The notes: generated from the sequence alone by a model not told the origin. A stretch of DNA of 57,802 nt from Acidimicrobiaceae bacterium (GCA_003155135.1 PMFN01000006.1:1-57802); one strand, 5' to 3'; numbered from the stretch's first letter, positions 39,034 through 48,183 are shown. Made by a program: numbers and translations.

Positions 39034-39981
39034 GTGGCGAAGTATCTGGGCAAGCGTTTCGTGGCGCTTGTAGCGATCGTGTTCTTGGTGTCGGTGGGCG
39101 CCTTCTACCTCGTCCACCTGCTGCCCGGTGACCCGACGGTCGCCATCTTGGGACCGAACGACACGGCGCACAACAAGGCGATCCTGATGGCCCAGCTGGG
39201 CCTCAACAAGCCGCTCTACGAGCAGTACTTCATCTGGGCGGGCCACATCTTCGAGGGCAACTTCGGCCAGTCCTACGTCACCCACCAGACCGTGCTCTCC
39301 ACCATGGCGACGGCGGTGCCCATCGACATCGAGCTGATCGTGATCTCCCAGATCATTGCTTTCGCCATCGCCATCCCCCTCGCACTCCTGGCCGCCCGGC
39401 GCCCAAACAAGCGCCTGGACCGCTACTCGACCACCGCCACGTTCGCCGGGCTCGCCCTCCCGCCGTTCATCCTCGCCCCGCTGCTCGTGCTCATCTTCTG
39501 CGTCCACTGGCACATCTTCCCGGGACCGGCCTCCTACGTTCCCATTAGCCAGAGCCTCTCGGCCAACCTCAACTCGATGATCCTGCCCTCGATCATCCTG
39601 GCCATCGGCTCGATCGTCGTGTACTTCCGCCTCTTGCGAAACGATCTGATCGCCACGCTGCAGGAGGACTTCATCACCATGGCCCGCTCGAAGGGCATGA
39701 CCGACCGGCGCATCCTGTTGAAGCACGCCTTCCGGCCGTCGTCGGTCTCGCTGCTCGCCTCGGCGGGGATCAACATCGGCGCGCTCATCGCGGGGACCTT
39801 CGTCGTCGAGTACCTGCTCCAGATCCCCGGCCTCGGCTACGAGCTCGTCACCGCCATCAACCAGACGGACTACATCGTCGTCCAGAGCATCGTCTTGGTC
39901 GTCGCCATCGCGGTGGTCATCATCAACTTCATCGTGGACTTCTTGTTCTCCGTGGTCGACCCGAGGATTGCTCGTGAGTGA
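39034..39981 (+). CDS. Oligopeptide/dipeptide ABC transporter permease (DppB/OppB family)
   Basis: A 315-residue inner-membrane permease, one of the two channel subunits. It has the family start YLGKRFVALVAIVFLVSVGAFYLVHLLPGDP, and the EAA-like loop that docks the ATPase appears as DFITMARSKGMTDRRILLKHAF near residue 215. Six helices are visible. GTG at 39034 is preferred as start because a strong GGGGGAGGG (39021-39030) lies right before it; an ATG at 39019 would put that purine tract inside the gene. It overlaps the next permease by eight bases. Confidence 0.93.
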   Translation: MAKYLGKRFVALVAIVFLVSVGAFYLVHLLPGDPTVAILGPNDTAHNKAILMAQLGLNKPLYEQYFIWAGHIFEGNFGQSYVTHQTVLSTMATAVPIDIELIVISQIIAFAIAIPLALLAARRPNKRLDRYSTTATFAGLALPPFILAPLLVLIFCVHWHIFPGPASYVPISQSLSANLNSMILPSIILAIGSIVVYFRLLRNDLIATLQEDFITMARSKGMTDRRILLKHAFRPSSVSLLASAGINIGALIAGTFVVEYLLQIPGLGYELVTAINQTDYIVVQSIVLVVAIAVVIINFIVDFLFSVVDPRIARE

Positions 39982-40909
39982 GTCAGCTGTCCCCTACGAG
40001 CCCATCGAGGCCACCACCTCGGTGTCGACCCGCGCGGCCGGCGCCGCGGTCGGTGGCGAGGGCGCGGTCCTCACCGAGGTCAGCGGGCCGCGCAAGCACC
40101 TCGGCTGGTTCTTCTGGGTCTGCGTGGGCTGGATCGTCCTCGTGATCCTCCTCGCCGTCTTCGCCGCGCTCTTACCGTTGCCCAACCCGAACTACCAGAA
40201 CTTCGCCATCCCGGCCAACGCCGGGCCGAGTGCAGGCCACTGGTTCGGGGTCGACGACCTGAGCCGCGACATCTTGAGTCGCGTCATCTACGGCGCCCGG
40301 GTCTCGCTCATCGTCGGCTTCGGGGCGATGGCGATCGGGTTGGCGCTCGGGGGCGTGCTCGGCATGATCGCCGGCTACCGCCGCGGCACGGTCGACACGG
40401 TTGTGAACTCGGCCTCCTACGTGCTGCTGGCCTTCCCGGCTCTCGTGGCGGTCATCGCCATCGTGACCTTCTGGGGCCACCAGCTGTGGAAGATCACCAT
40501 CGTGATCGGCGTGGCGAGTGCACCCCTCATCTTCCGGATCATCCGAGCCGCCACCCTCTCCTATGCCACCCGCGACTTCGTGATGGCGGCCAAGGCTCTC
40601 GGGGCGAGCGACACGCGCATCTTGTTGAAGGAGATCCTGCCCAACATCATGCCCATCACCGTCTCCTTCTCCCTGATCGGCGTGGCCACCATCGTGGTGC
40701 TGGAGGGATCGCTCGCCTTCCTCGGGCTCTCCATACCGGGCCCCACGCCGTCGTGGGGCAACATGTTGAACGAGAGCCGCACGTATCTGAACGTGAATCC
40801 GTGGCTCGCACTGTTCCCCGCCCTCGCCATGTTCTCGTTCCTGCTCGCCTTGAACCTGGTCGGCGACCGCCTCCGCCAGCACTTCGACGTGACCGAGATC
40901 AAGCTGTGA
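39974..40909 (+). CDS. Oligopeptide/dipeptide ABC transporter permease (DppC/OppC family)
   Basis: The 311-residue second channel subunit. After a 45-residue cytosolic leader comes the first helix, then the outer HWFGVDDLSRDILSRVIYGARVSL motif highly typical of DppC/OppC. The ATPase-docking loop is DFVMAAKALGASDTRILLKEILPN. The start is GTG at 39974 inside the end of the preceding gene, eight bases of overlap; a TTG two codons earlier is also in frame. Its stop overlaps the start of the first ATPase gene, giving tight stoichiometric coupling. Confidence 0.93.
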   Translation: MSESAVPYEPIEATTSVSTRAAGAAVGGEGAVLTEVSGPRKHLGWFFWVCVGWIVLVILLAVFAALLPLPNPNYQNFAIPANAGPSAGHWFGVDDLSRDILSRVIYGARVSLIVGFGAMAIGLALGGVLGMIAGYRRGTVDTVVNSASYVLLAFPALVAVIAIVTFWGHQLWKITIVIGVASAPLIFRIIRAATLSYATRDFVMAAKALGASDTRILLKEILPNIMPITVSFSLIGVATIVVLEGSLAFLGLSIPGPTPSWGNMLNESRTYLNVNPWLALFPALAMFSFLLALNLVGDRLRQHFDVTEIKL

Positions 40910-41991
40910 GCCCGCACCGCGCCTCGGCCCGCGAGTTCCCAGAAGCCGCCGCTGAGGCGCCGCCGTTCCTCGTCGTCGACGACCTGCGCACCTCGTTCTC
41001 CACCCCACGCGGCCTGCTCACCGCCGTCGACGGCGTGTCGCTCACCCTCGACCGGGGCCAGACGCTCGGCGTCGTGGGCGAGTCCGGCTCGGGCAAGACC
41101 GTGCTGAGCCGCTCGATCATGGGCCTGCTGCCGCGCGAGGGGGTCACCCAGTCGGGCTCCGTGCGCTTCGAGGGCACCGAGATGGTAGGGGCCGACGCCG
41201 CCACCTTGCGCGAGCTGTGGGGGGCGCGCATGTCGATGGTCTTCCAGGACCCCATGACCTCGCTCAACCCGGTCATGCGCATCGGCCGCCAGATCGCCGA
41301 GCCTCTCGAGCTGCATATGGGCATGGACCGCAAGGAGGCCAAGGCCACCACGATCGAACTGCTCACCCAGGTCGGCATCCCCTCCCCCGCCGAGCGGGCG
41401 AAGGCCTACCCGGGCCAGCTCTCCGGCGGCATGCGCCAGCGCGTCGTCATGGCGATTGCACTCGCCTGCGCCCCCCGTCTGCTCATGGCCGACGAGCCCA
41501 CCACCGGCCTCGACGTCACCGTCCAGGCGCAGATCCTCGACCTTCTCGGCTCGCTCCAGGCCGAGCGGCACATGGCAGTCATCCTCGTCACCCACGACCT
41601 CGGCGTCGTGGCCACTCGCACCGACGAGATCGCCGTCATGTATGCGGGTCGCATCGTCGAGAAGGCGCCGACCAGGACACTCTTCGCCGCCATGGCCATG
41701 CCCTACACCGCGGCCCTCCTGGCGTCGACGCCGCGCCTGTCCGAGCCCAGCCACTCCCGGCTCGCCGCCATCGACGGGCGACCCCCCGACCTGCTCAACC
41801 CGGCCCCGGGCTGTGCCTTCGCACCGCGCTGTGCCTATGCGCAGGATCGCTGCCGGGTCGAGCGCCCGCCCCTGGTCGAGGCCGACGAGCCTGGCCACTC
41901 CTACGCCTGCTGGTACCCGCTCGGTGGCCGCGCGCATCCCGGCGTCCCGGTGAGCCTGACCAGCGTCCCTGCAGGTAGTGAGGCGTTGTGA
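40906..41991 (+). CDS. Oligopeptide/dipeptide ABC transporter ATPase (DppD/OppD family)
   Basis: A 361-residue ATP-hydrolysing subunit. Walker A is [10 protein letters not shown], the Q-loop [12 protein letters not shown], the ABC signature [12 protein letters not shown], Walker [13 protein letters not shown] and the H-loop THDLGVV, all intact. The C-terminal oligopeptide-ATPase domain carries the Cys cluster [15 protein letters not shown] that in some DppD proteins binds an iron-sulfur cluster. The start is GTG at 40906 (GTGA overlap); the longer open frame upstream is a shadow of the permease gene. Confidence 0.94.
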   Translation: MSPHRASAREFPEAAAEAPPFLVVDDLRTSFSTPRGLLTAVDGVSLTLDRGQTLGVVGESGSGKTVLSRSIMGLLPREGVTQSGSVRFEGTEMVGADAATLRELWGARMSMVFQDPMTSLNPVMRIGRQIAEPLELHMGMDRKEAKATTIELLTQVGIPSPAERAKAYPGQLSGGMRQRVVMAIALACAPRLLMADEPTTGLDVTVQAQILDLLGSLQAERHMAVILVTHDLGVVATRTDEIAVMYAGRIVEKAPTRTLFAAMAMPYTAALLASTPRLSEPSHSRLAAIDGRPPDLLNPAPGCAFAPRCAYAQDRCRVERPPLVEADEPGHSYACWYPLGGRAHPGVPVSLTSVPAGSEAL

Positions 41992-43028
41992 CGGTCACGG
42001 GCGAGAAGGACGCAGCAAAAGAGGCCGCTGCCCAGGGGCCCCTGCTCGACGTCGTCGACCTAAAGGTCGACTTCCACCGGGGTGGGCAGACCGTCCAGGC
42101 CGTGGCGGGGGTCACCTTCTCCATCGAGCGGGGTGAGACGCTCGGCCTCGTGGGCGAGTCCGGGTGCGGCAAGTCCACCACCGGGCGCGCCATCGTCCAA
42201 GTGGAGCGGCCGACCGGGGGCTCGGTCTCGTTCAAGGGCACCGACCTGACCGGCCTCGACCGACGGTCGCTGCGCAGCGCGCGCACCGGCATCCAGATGA
42301 TCTTCCAGGACCCGATCTCCTCGCTCAACCCGAGGCGCCGGGTGCGCGACATCGTCGCCGAGCCCCTCGACATCTGGAAACGAGGCTCGAAAGGCGAGCG
42401 CGCCCAGATCGTGCGCGAGATGCTGACCGCCGTCGGGCTCGACCCCGACGTGGCCGCCGAGCGCTACCCCCGCGAGTTCTCCGGTGGCCAGTGCCAGCGC
42501 ATCTCGATCGCCCGAGCCCTCGTGCTCGAGCCCGAGCTGCTCGTGTGCGACGAGGTGGTCTCGGCCCTCGACGTCTCGGTGCAGGCCCAGATCCTGAACC
42601 TTTTGGAGGACCTGAAGGCCCGCTACGGACTGACGCTCCTGTTCATCGCCCACGACCTTGCCGTGGTGAAGAACGTGAGCGACCGGGTGGCGGTCATGTA
42701 CCTCGGGCGCCTGTGCGAGATCGCCTCAGCTGACACCCTCTACGAGGCACCCGCCCACCCGTACACGAGCGCGCTCATGGCCGCAGCCGTCGAGCCGGAC
42801 CCGACGTCACCTGTGCGCCCGCCCGCGGTGAAAGGCGAGCCACCGAGCCCGATCAACCCCCCGTCGGGCTGCCGCTTCCGCACCCGCTGCCCGCGTGCAG
42901 AGGCGCGCTGTGCCGAAGAGGTTCCCGAGCTGCGAGAGGTCGCGCCACGCCACCTGGTGGCCTGCCACTTCCCCCTCGTCGGCCCGACCGCCCCGGCTCC
43001 CGCCGAGTCACCGGCGGCGACGGCCTGA
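41988..43028 (+). CDS. Oligopeptide/dipeptide ABC transporter ATPase (DppF/OppF family)
   Basis: A 346-residue second ATPase subunit. Walker A GESGCGKSTTG, Q-loop FQDPISSLNPRRRV, signature FSGGQCQRISIAR, Walker B LLVCDEVVSALD and H-loop AHDLAVV are complete; it also ends with a Cys cluster (GCRFRTRCPRAEARC) and an Ala/Pro-rich tail. GTG at 41988 overlaps the preceding stop. It is the last gene of the operon, which contains no substrate-binding protein. A strong hairpin follows one base after its stop codon. Confidence 0.94.
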   Translation: MTVTGEKDAAKEAAAQGPLLDVVDLKVDFHRGGQTVQAVAGVTFSIERGETLGLVGESGCGKSTTGRAIVQVERPTGGSVSFKGTDLTGLDRRSLRSARTGIQMIFQDPISSLNPRRRVRDIVAEPLDIWKRGSKGERAQIVREMLTAVGLDPDVAAERYPREFSGGQCQRISIARALVLEPELLVCDEVVSALDVSVQAQILNLLEDLKARYGLTLLFIAHDLAVVKNVSDRVAVMYLGRLCEIASADTLYEAPAHPYTSALMAAAVEPDPTSPVRPPAVKGEPPSPINPPSGCRFRTRCPRAEARCAEEVPELREVAPRHLVACHFPLVGPTAPAPAESPAATA

Positions 43029-43029
43029 G

Positions 43030-43057
43030 GACGGCGCCCGCACCTGCGGGCGCCGTC
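43030..43057. terminator. Perfect 12-bp hairpin between convergent transporter and rpsA genes
   Basis: GACGGCGCCCGC and GCGGGCGCCGTC pair exactly around the loop ACCT, starting two bases past the ATPase stop and 13 bases before the rpsA stop on the other strand. The position suits a bidirectional terminator. No T tract is present on either strand. Confidence 0.75.
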
Positions 43058-43069
43058 AACGGCTCTCGA

Positions 43070-44599
43070 TCAGGACTGCTCGGTGCCCTCGACGACCGCT
43101 TCAGCGGGTGCAGCCTCGACGACGGGCGCCTCCACTGCTGCCTCTGGCGCGACCGGCGCCTCCACTGCTGCCTCTGGCGCGACCGGCGCCTCGGCCGCGG
43201 GAGCCTCTGGCGCGACCGGCGCCTCGGCCACGGGAGCCGTTGGAACGGGTGTCGCCTCGTCGGGGTTCGCAGCGGCCGCTCCGGGGTTCTCGACCACGTA
43301 GTCGGCCCAGGCCGCCTGGGCCTCGGTCTCGGGCGTGAACTCGGCATCGGCGTAGTCGTAGTTGCCGATGTAGTTGCCCTCGGCGTCGTAGGCGTGCTCG
43401 CCGAATGCCTCGCGGTACTCCTCGGACACCTCGCCGCCCTCGGCCGCCTGCTTGATGGACAAGGAGATACGGCGACGCTGGAGGTCGATGTCGATGATCT
43501 TCACCCACAGCTCCTCGCCGGGGCTGACCACCTGCTCGGGCAGGTCGACGTGGTGCGCTGCCATCTCCGAGATGTGGACCAGGCCCTCGATGCCGTCGCC
43601 CACCTGGACGAAGGCCCCAAAGGGCACCAGCTTGGTGATGCGCCCGTAGACGAGCTGGCCGACGGCGTGGCTGTCGGCGAACTGCTGCCAGGGGTCGGCC
43701 TGGGTGGCCTTCAACGACAGGCTGATGCGCTCCTTGTCGAGGTCGACGTCGAGCACCTCGACATCGATCTCGTCGCCCACCTGGACGACCGAGGAGGGGT
43801 GGTCGACGTGCTTCCAGCTGAGCTCGGAGACGTGGACGAGGCCGTCCATGCCGCCCAAGTCCACGAAGGCACCAAAGTTGACGACCGACGAGACCGTGCC
43901 GCGGCGACGCTCGCCGGGCTTCAGGTTGGCCAGGAAGTCCCCGCGCTGCTCCTTTTGGGCCTCTTCCAGCCACGCACGGCGCGACAGGACGACGTTGTTG
44001 CGGTTGCGGTCGAGCTCGATGATCTTGGCTTCGATCGTCCGGCCCACGTAGGGCTGCAGCTCGCGCACCCGGCGGAGCTCGACGAGCGAGGCGGGCAGGA
44101 AACCGCGCAAGCCGATGTCGACAATCAGGCCGCCCTTGACGACCTCGATCACCGGCCCGGACACCATGGCGTCCTCTTCCTTCAGCTTCTCGATCGTGGA
44201 CCACGCCCGCTCGTACTGGGCACGCTTCTTCGAGAGAACGAGGCGGCCTTCCTTGTCCTCCTTCTGGAGGACCAGCGCCTCGACGTGCTCGCCCAGGCTC
44301 ACGATCTCCTCGGGGTGGGCGTCATTGCGGATCGACAGCTCGCGGGCCGGGATGACGCCCTCGGACTTGAAGCCGATGTCGAGCAGGACCTCGTCGCGAT
44401 CGATCTTGACGACCGTGCCCTCGACCAGGTCACCATCGTCGAACTCGACGATGGTGTCGGCCATCACGTCTTCGAGCGGCGCTCCACCGAGGTCGTCTTC
44501 GGTGATGGTGCGGGGGATGTAATTCCCCTCCGCATCGAAGGTCCCCATCGCTTCGGGGGACAGCTCTGCAAGGAGGGTGGATGTGCTCTCGTCGGACAT
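43070..44599 (-). CDS. rpsA: 30S ribosomal protein S1
   Basis: A 509-residue S1 protein that helps mRNA bind the small ribosomal subunit. Four S1 OB-fold repeats are visible at about residues 57-127, 142-210, 227-296 and 314-383, each with the pattern G-x-V-x-x-(V/I)-x-x-x-G-x-x-V-D. Both later repeats contain the strong FGAFV segment. The last 80 residues are a low-complexity Ala/Pro/Glu/Val tail encoded by tandem DNA repeats. The ATG at 44599 is chosen; a GTG five codons earlier is in frame and neither has a clear Shine-Dalgarno. In mycobacteria polA-rpsA-coaE are consecutive; here polA precedes rpsA but coaE does not follow. Confidence 0.95.
   Translation of the reverse strand: MSDESTSTLLAELSPEAMGTFDAEGNYIPRTITEDDLGGAPLEDVMADTIVEFDDGDLVEGTVVKIDRDEVLLDIGFKSEGVIPARELSIRNDAHPEEIVSLGEHVEALVLQKEDKEGRLVLSKKRAQYERAWSTIEKLKEEDAMVSGPVIEVVKGGLIVDIGLRGFLPASLVELRRVRELQPYVGRTIEAKIIELDRNRNNVVLSRRAWLEEAQKEQRGDFLANLKPGERRRGTVSSVVNFGAFVDLGGMDGLVHVSELSWKHVDHPSSVVQVGDEIDVEVLDVDLDKERISLSLKATQADPWQQFADSHAVGQLVYGRITKLVPFGAFVQVGDGIEGLVHISEMAAHHVDLPEQVVSPGEELWVKIIDIDLQRRRISLSIKQAAEGGEVSEEYREAFGEHAYDAEGNYIGNYDYADAEFTPETEAQAAWADYVVENPGAAAANPDEATPVPTAPVAEAPVAPEAPAAEAPVAPEAAVEAPVAPEAAVEAPVVEAAPAEAVVEGTEQS
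43131..43223. repeat. Tandem 30-33 bp repeat inside the rpsA tail
   Basis: Two identical 30-base units occupy 43131-43160 and 43161-43190, followed by a related 33-base unit at 43191-43223; all end in CTCTGGCGCGACCGGCGCC. They encode the repeated peptide APVAPEAAVE on the minus strand. Units are in frame, so copy number changes would lengthen or shorten the S1 tail without breaking the gene. Confidence 0.9.
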
Positions 44600-44648
44600 G
44601 GGGGCACTGCTCACTTTCGGGTGGATATCGATCGCGCCGGGATCACAG

Positions 44649-44654
44649 AGTCAA
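44649..44654 (-). promoter_or_regulatory. Candidate -35 element of the rpsA promoter
   Basis: TTGACT on the minus strand, 50 bases upstream of the rpsA ATG, resembles the TTGACA consensus. A matching -10 is unclear; TCGATAT lies about 17 bases downstream. The 165-base gap between polA and rpsA is otherwise featureless. Confidence 0.35.
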
Positions 44655-44764
44655 TAAGGAGTTTGGCCACCAGCGCTAGCCGCTGCAGAGGTTACCACCG
44701 GGCCCTCAGTGGCCCACTCCGCGTCCCGCCGAATGGGCACTCGGTCCGAACACGTGGGCAGGCC

Positions 44765-47578
44765 TCAACCGCCTTTGGCGTCGGCCCACGAGTCGCCCCA
44801 GGCCATCGAGACCTCGAGCGGCAAGGAGAGGTCGACGGCATGGGTGAGGGCGTCTTCGGTCATGGCCCCGACGGCGGCCTCTTCACCCTCGGGCACGTCG
44901 ACGATGACCTCGTCGTGGACCTGGAGCACCAGCCGGCTGGCGAGGCCGGCTGATTCCAGCGCCCCGTCGAGGCGGACCAGCGCCACCTTGAACAGGTCCG
45001 CCGCGAGCCCCTGGATCCCGGCGTTCATGGCCTGGCGCTCGGCTGCCTGGCGGACCCGGTAATTCGAGTCGTTCAGCTCGGGCAGCGGGCGCTTCCGGCC
45101 GAGCAGCGTGCGGGTGTAGCCGCGCGACCTCGCCTCGGCGACGGTCCCCTCCATGTAGTCGCGCACCTCGGGGAACGCGCGGAAGTAGCGGTCCATGATC
45201 TCTTGGGCTTCTTCGACGGGAGCGTTCAGCCGCCGCGAGAGGCCGAAGGCCTCCATGCCATAGGCGAGGCCGTAGGAGACCATCTTCGCCCGCTCACGTT
45301 GCTCCCTCGTGACCTCGGCCGGCTCAACCCCGTAGATGCCCGACGCCACCGCCCGGTGGATGTCGGTCCCGGCGGTGAAGGCCTCGAGCAACCCGGGGTC
45401 ACCGGACAGGTGGGCGAGGACCCGCAGTTCCACCTGGTCGTAGTCCGCCACGAGGAAGGACGCGCCCGCAGAGGGCACGAACGCCCGGCGGAACCGGCGA
45501 CCGGCGTCGGTGCGCACCGGGATGTTGTGCAGGTTGGGCTGCTCGGAGGAGAGCCGCCCGGTCCGAGCCACCGTCTGGCGGAACGACGCGTGGATCCGGC
45601 CGTCGAGCGCCACCTCGGCGAGCAGCGCCTCGCCGTACGTCGACCGGAGCTTCTCCACCTCGCGATACCGCAGGAGCGCCTCGACGATCGGGTGCTCGTC
45701 GCGCAGCGTCTCGAGGGTCTGGGCGTCGGTCGAGTAGCCCGTCTTGGTCTTGCGCGTGGGGGTGAGGCCGAGCTCGTCGTAGAGCACCGTGCGCAGCTGA
45801 GGGGTCGAGTTCACGTTGAAGGCGTGCCCCGCCTGGCGCTGGATCTCCTCTTCGAGCGCCTTCGTGTCACCGATCAGCTCGTCGGCGATGCGGCGCAGCT
45901 CCACCTGGTCGACGGCGATCCCGACGTCCTCCATGCGGGCGAGGACGCGCACGAGGGGTAGCTCGACCTCCCGGTGCAGCTCGGCGAGCCCTTCGGCCTC
46001 GAGCGCGGCCTCGAGGGGCGGGGCCAGCCGGACGACGGTCGCCGCCTCGGTCGCCGCCGACTCGGCCACGTCGACCGTCTCGGTTCCGAGTGCGAGCTGG
46101 CCGGCCGGGGTAGGCGAACCCTCCCCTGACGACCCGGCGACCGACGTGAGGGAGTAGTCCCCGGTCGAGGGGTCGAGGAGGTAGGCCGCAACGGCGGTGT
46201 CGATCTCGAGGCTCGTGCAGTCGACACCGATGGCCAGCAGCGAGCGCAGGAGCTCCTTCACGTGGTGGCCGGCGACGGGGTGGACCGAGAGCAGCCGGCT
46301 GAGCTCGGCTCGTAGCGTGACATCGCCGAGCAGGCTCGCGGGCACCCAGACCCCGCTGAAGGCGTCGTCGTGCGGGGCCACCGCCACCAGCCCCCTCAGC
46401 GGCGAACGTCCGGGGGCGCCCTCCCAACGTCCGGCGAGGCCCAGTGCGCTCCCTGCGGCGGTCGTCACCAGCTCGTCCAGGGCGCTGACCGCGTCGGTTG
46501 GGGTCTCGGTCCGGGCGAGCTCGACGTCGACCGGGCCGACGAGGAGCACGCCGAGGGGTCCTTCGCCGCCGTCGACCACCGCGGCGGTGGTCTCGGCCAC
46601 CGCCGCCAGATCACCGGGGACGCCGGCCGCCTCGCGCGCGGGCATGTCCGAGCCGGCGGCGGGCTGGCCGAGGCTGCCGTCTTCAAGGAGGGCCGCCATC
46701 CTCCGCCAGAGCGTGCGTAGCTCGAGCTCTGCGAACTGGTCTCGTGCCGTCGTGAAGTCCCATCCCCCGAGGTCGAGGCCCTCGACCGTCGTCTCGAGCG
46801 GGACGTCGCGCACGAGCGGGATGACCGCCGCGTTGGCCCTCGCCAGGTTCTCGTTGGCGGCCAGGTTCTCCCGCAGCTTCGGCGTCAGGGCGTCCAGGTT
46901 GGCATAGATGCCGTCGAGGTCGCCGTAGGTGTTGAGGAGTTTGGCGGCCGTCTTCTCCCCCACGCCCGGGATGCCTGGCAGGTTGTCGGACGGGTCGCCG
47001 CGAAGGGCGGCGAGCAGCGGGTAGACAGGCGGGCGCACGCCGGTGCGCTCGAGGATCCCCGCCTCGTCGTAGAGGGCGTAGTCGCTGACCCCCCGGCGGT
47101 TGTAGAGCACCCGGACATGGGGGTCCTCGACCAGCTGGAAGCAGTCCCGATCCCCGGTCACCACGACGACGTCGCAGTCTCGGTCGCGCGCCTCGGTGGC
47201 GAGGGTGGCGAGCACATCGTCCGCCTCGAAGCCCACCTTGCCGAGCACGGGGATGGCGAGGGAGTCGAGGACCTTTCGGATCATCTCGAACTGGGGCGGG
47301 AGGTCCTCGGGCGTCGCTGCCCGCCCGCCCTTGTAGTCGGGCACCATGTCGTCACGGAACGTCCCGCCCTCGAGGTCGAAGGCGACGGCGAGAGCCGACG
47401 GGCGATGGTCGCGCACCAAGTTGATGACCATGGCGACGAAACCGTGCACCGCGTTGGTCACCGTCCCCGCTTCGGTGGCCAGGTCGGCCGGCAGCGCGAA
47501 GTAGGCCCGAAAGGCCAGCGACATCCCGTCGAGCAGGAAGAGGGGGCCGGTCCGGGGGGCCGGTTCGCCCGGGCTCAA
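44765..47578 (-). CDS. polA: DNA polymerase I
   Basis: A 937-residue polymerase that removes primers and fills repair gaps. The N-terminal 5'-3' exonuclease domain (to about 300) has LFLLDGMSLAFRAYF, FDLEGGTFR and VVTGDRDCFQLV with its metal-binding acids, and GIPGVGEKTAAKLL. The middle domain lacks the D-x-E and GHNxKFD motifs of proofreading exonucleases (the latter region reads GHHVKELL), so proofreading is probably absent, as in other actinobacterial PolA. The polymerase domain is intact: VADYDQVELRVLAHLSGD, AKMVSYGLAYGMEAFG, and QVHDEVIVDVPE. The start is TTG at 47578, whose TTGA overlaps the stop of the ANTAR regulator gene. Confidence 0.96.
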   Translation of the reverse strand: MSPGEPAPRTGPLFLLDGMSLAFRAYFALPADLATEAGTVTNAVHGFVAMVINLVRDHRPSALAVAFDLEGGTFRDDMVPDYKGGRAATPEDLPPQFEMIRKVLDSLAIPVLGKVGFEADDVLATLATEARDRDCDVVVVTGDRDCFQLVEDPHVRVLYNRRGVSDYALYDEAGILERTGVRPPVYPLLAALRGDPSDNLPGIPGVGEKTAAKLLNTYGDLDGIYANLDALTPKLRENLAANENLARANAAVIPLVRDVPLETTVEGLDLGGWDFTTARDQFAELELRTLWRRMAALLEDGSLGQPAAGSDMPAREAAGVPGDLAAVAETTAAVVDGGEGPLGVLLVGPVDVELARTETPTDAVSALDELVTTAAGSALGLAGRWEGAPGRSPLRGLVAVAPHDDAFSGVWVPASLLGDVTLRAELSRLLSVHPVAGHHVKELLRSLLAIGVDCTSLEIDTAVAAYLLDPSTGDYSLTSVAGSSGEGSPTPAGQLALGTETVDVAESAATEAATVVRLAPPLEAALEAEGLAELHREVELPLVRVLARMEDVGIAVDQVELRRIADELIGDTKALEEEIQRQAGHAFNVNSTPQLRTVLYDELGLTPTRKTKTGYSTDAQTLETLRDEHPIVEALLRYREVEKLRSTYGEALLAEVALDGRIHASFRQTVARTGRLSSEQPNLHNIPVRTDAGRRFRRAFVPSAGASFLVADYDQVELRVLAHLSGDPGLLEAFTAGTDIHRAVASGIYGVEPAEVTREQRERAKMVSYGLAYGMEAFGLSRRLNAPVEEAQEIMDRYFRAFPEVRDYMEGTVAEARSRGYTRTLLGRKRPLPELNDSNYRVRQAAERQAMNAGIQGLAADLFKVALVRLDGALESAGLASRLVLQVHDEVIVDVPEGEEAAVGAMTEDALTHAVDLSLPLEVSMAWGDSWADAKGG

Positions 47579-48183
47579 GGCTCGAGCGAACCGTCGACCA
47601 CATGCAGCGCCACGTCACGCATGCGCGTGCGGGTGCTCATGGCCGAGCGCTGGATGAAGGAGAAGGCATCGGCCTCGCTCATGTCGTGGCGGTCCATGAG
47701 GACGGCCTTGGCCTCGTCGACCATGCGCCGCGTCTCGATCTTGTCGTCGGCAGCTGTCTCGGGGGGGTCGAGCCGCTCGATCTCCTCGTCGATCGCCCAT
47801 TCCTGCCGGGCGCGCGTCAGCACCTGCTCGATGGCGGGCAGGAGCTCGTTCTGCCGGAAGGGTTTCACCAGGTAGGCGGTCACCCCGGCGTCCCGAGCCT
47901 CTTCGATCAGGTCGCGCTGGCTGAAGGCGGTGAGGATGAGCACGGCCACCTTGTGCTGCTCGGCGATCGCCCGCGCGGCCCGGATGCCGTCGATGCCGGG
48001 CATCTTCACGTCCAAGATGGCGAGGTCGGGCAACTCGCGCCCGACGATCTCGACCGCTTCGTCACCGCGGCCGGTCTCCCCGACCACCTCGTAACCGGCG
48101 TTTTGGAGCATCTCTTTCAAGTCCAGGCGGATGATCGCCTCATCGTCGGCGATGACCACCCGTGCGCGTTCTGCCGTTGCCAT
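47575..48183 (-). CDS. pdtaR: ANTAR-domain response regulator (PdtaR-like)
   Basis: A 202-residue regulator with an N-terminal receiver domain and a C-terminal ANTAR RNA-binding domain. The receiver has the acidic pair DDE at about 13-15, the phosphorylation site Asp58 in ILDVKMPG, the Thr in LTAFSQRD and the Lys in LVKPF. The ANTAR helices follow at about 135-190 (VDEAKAVLMDRHDMSEADAFSFIQ). Such proteins bind dual hexaloop RNA structures and prevent termination of target mRNAs. Mycobacterial PdtaR (Rv1626) lies close to polA in the same way, but its kinase PdtaS is not in this window. Its ATG overlaps the stop of the small coiled-coil gene by one base. Confidence 0.9.
   Translation of the reverse strand: MATAERARVVIADDEAIIRLDLKEMLQNAGYEVVGETGRGDEAVEIVGRELPDLAILDVKMPGIDGIRAARAIAEQHKVAVLILTAFSQRDLIEEARDAGVTAYLVKPFRQNELLPAIEQVLTRARQEWAIDEEIERLDPPETAADDKIETRRMVDEAKAVLMDRHDMSEADAFSFIQRSAMSTRTRMRDVALHVVDGSLEP

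Noticed and set aside
16227..43028. The envelope block as a tRNA-integrated genomic island
   Set aside because: The two tRNA-Leu genes are at 0 and 49.8 kb, not at its borders, and no integrase, transposase or flanking direct repeats were found.
43131..43223. Short repeats as a CRISPR array
   Set aside because: Units are directly adjacent without spacers and lie in frame inside rpsA.
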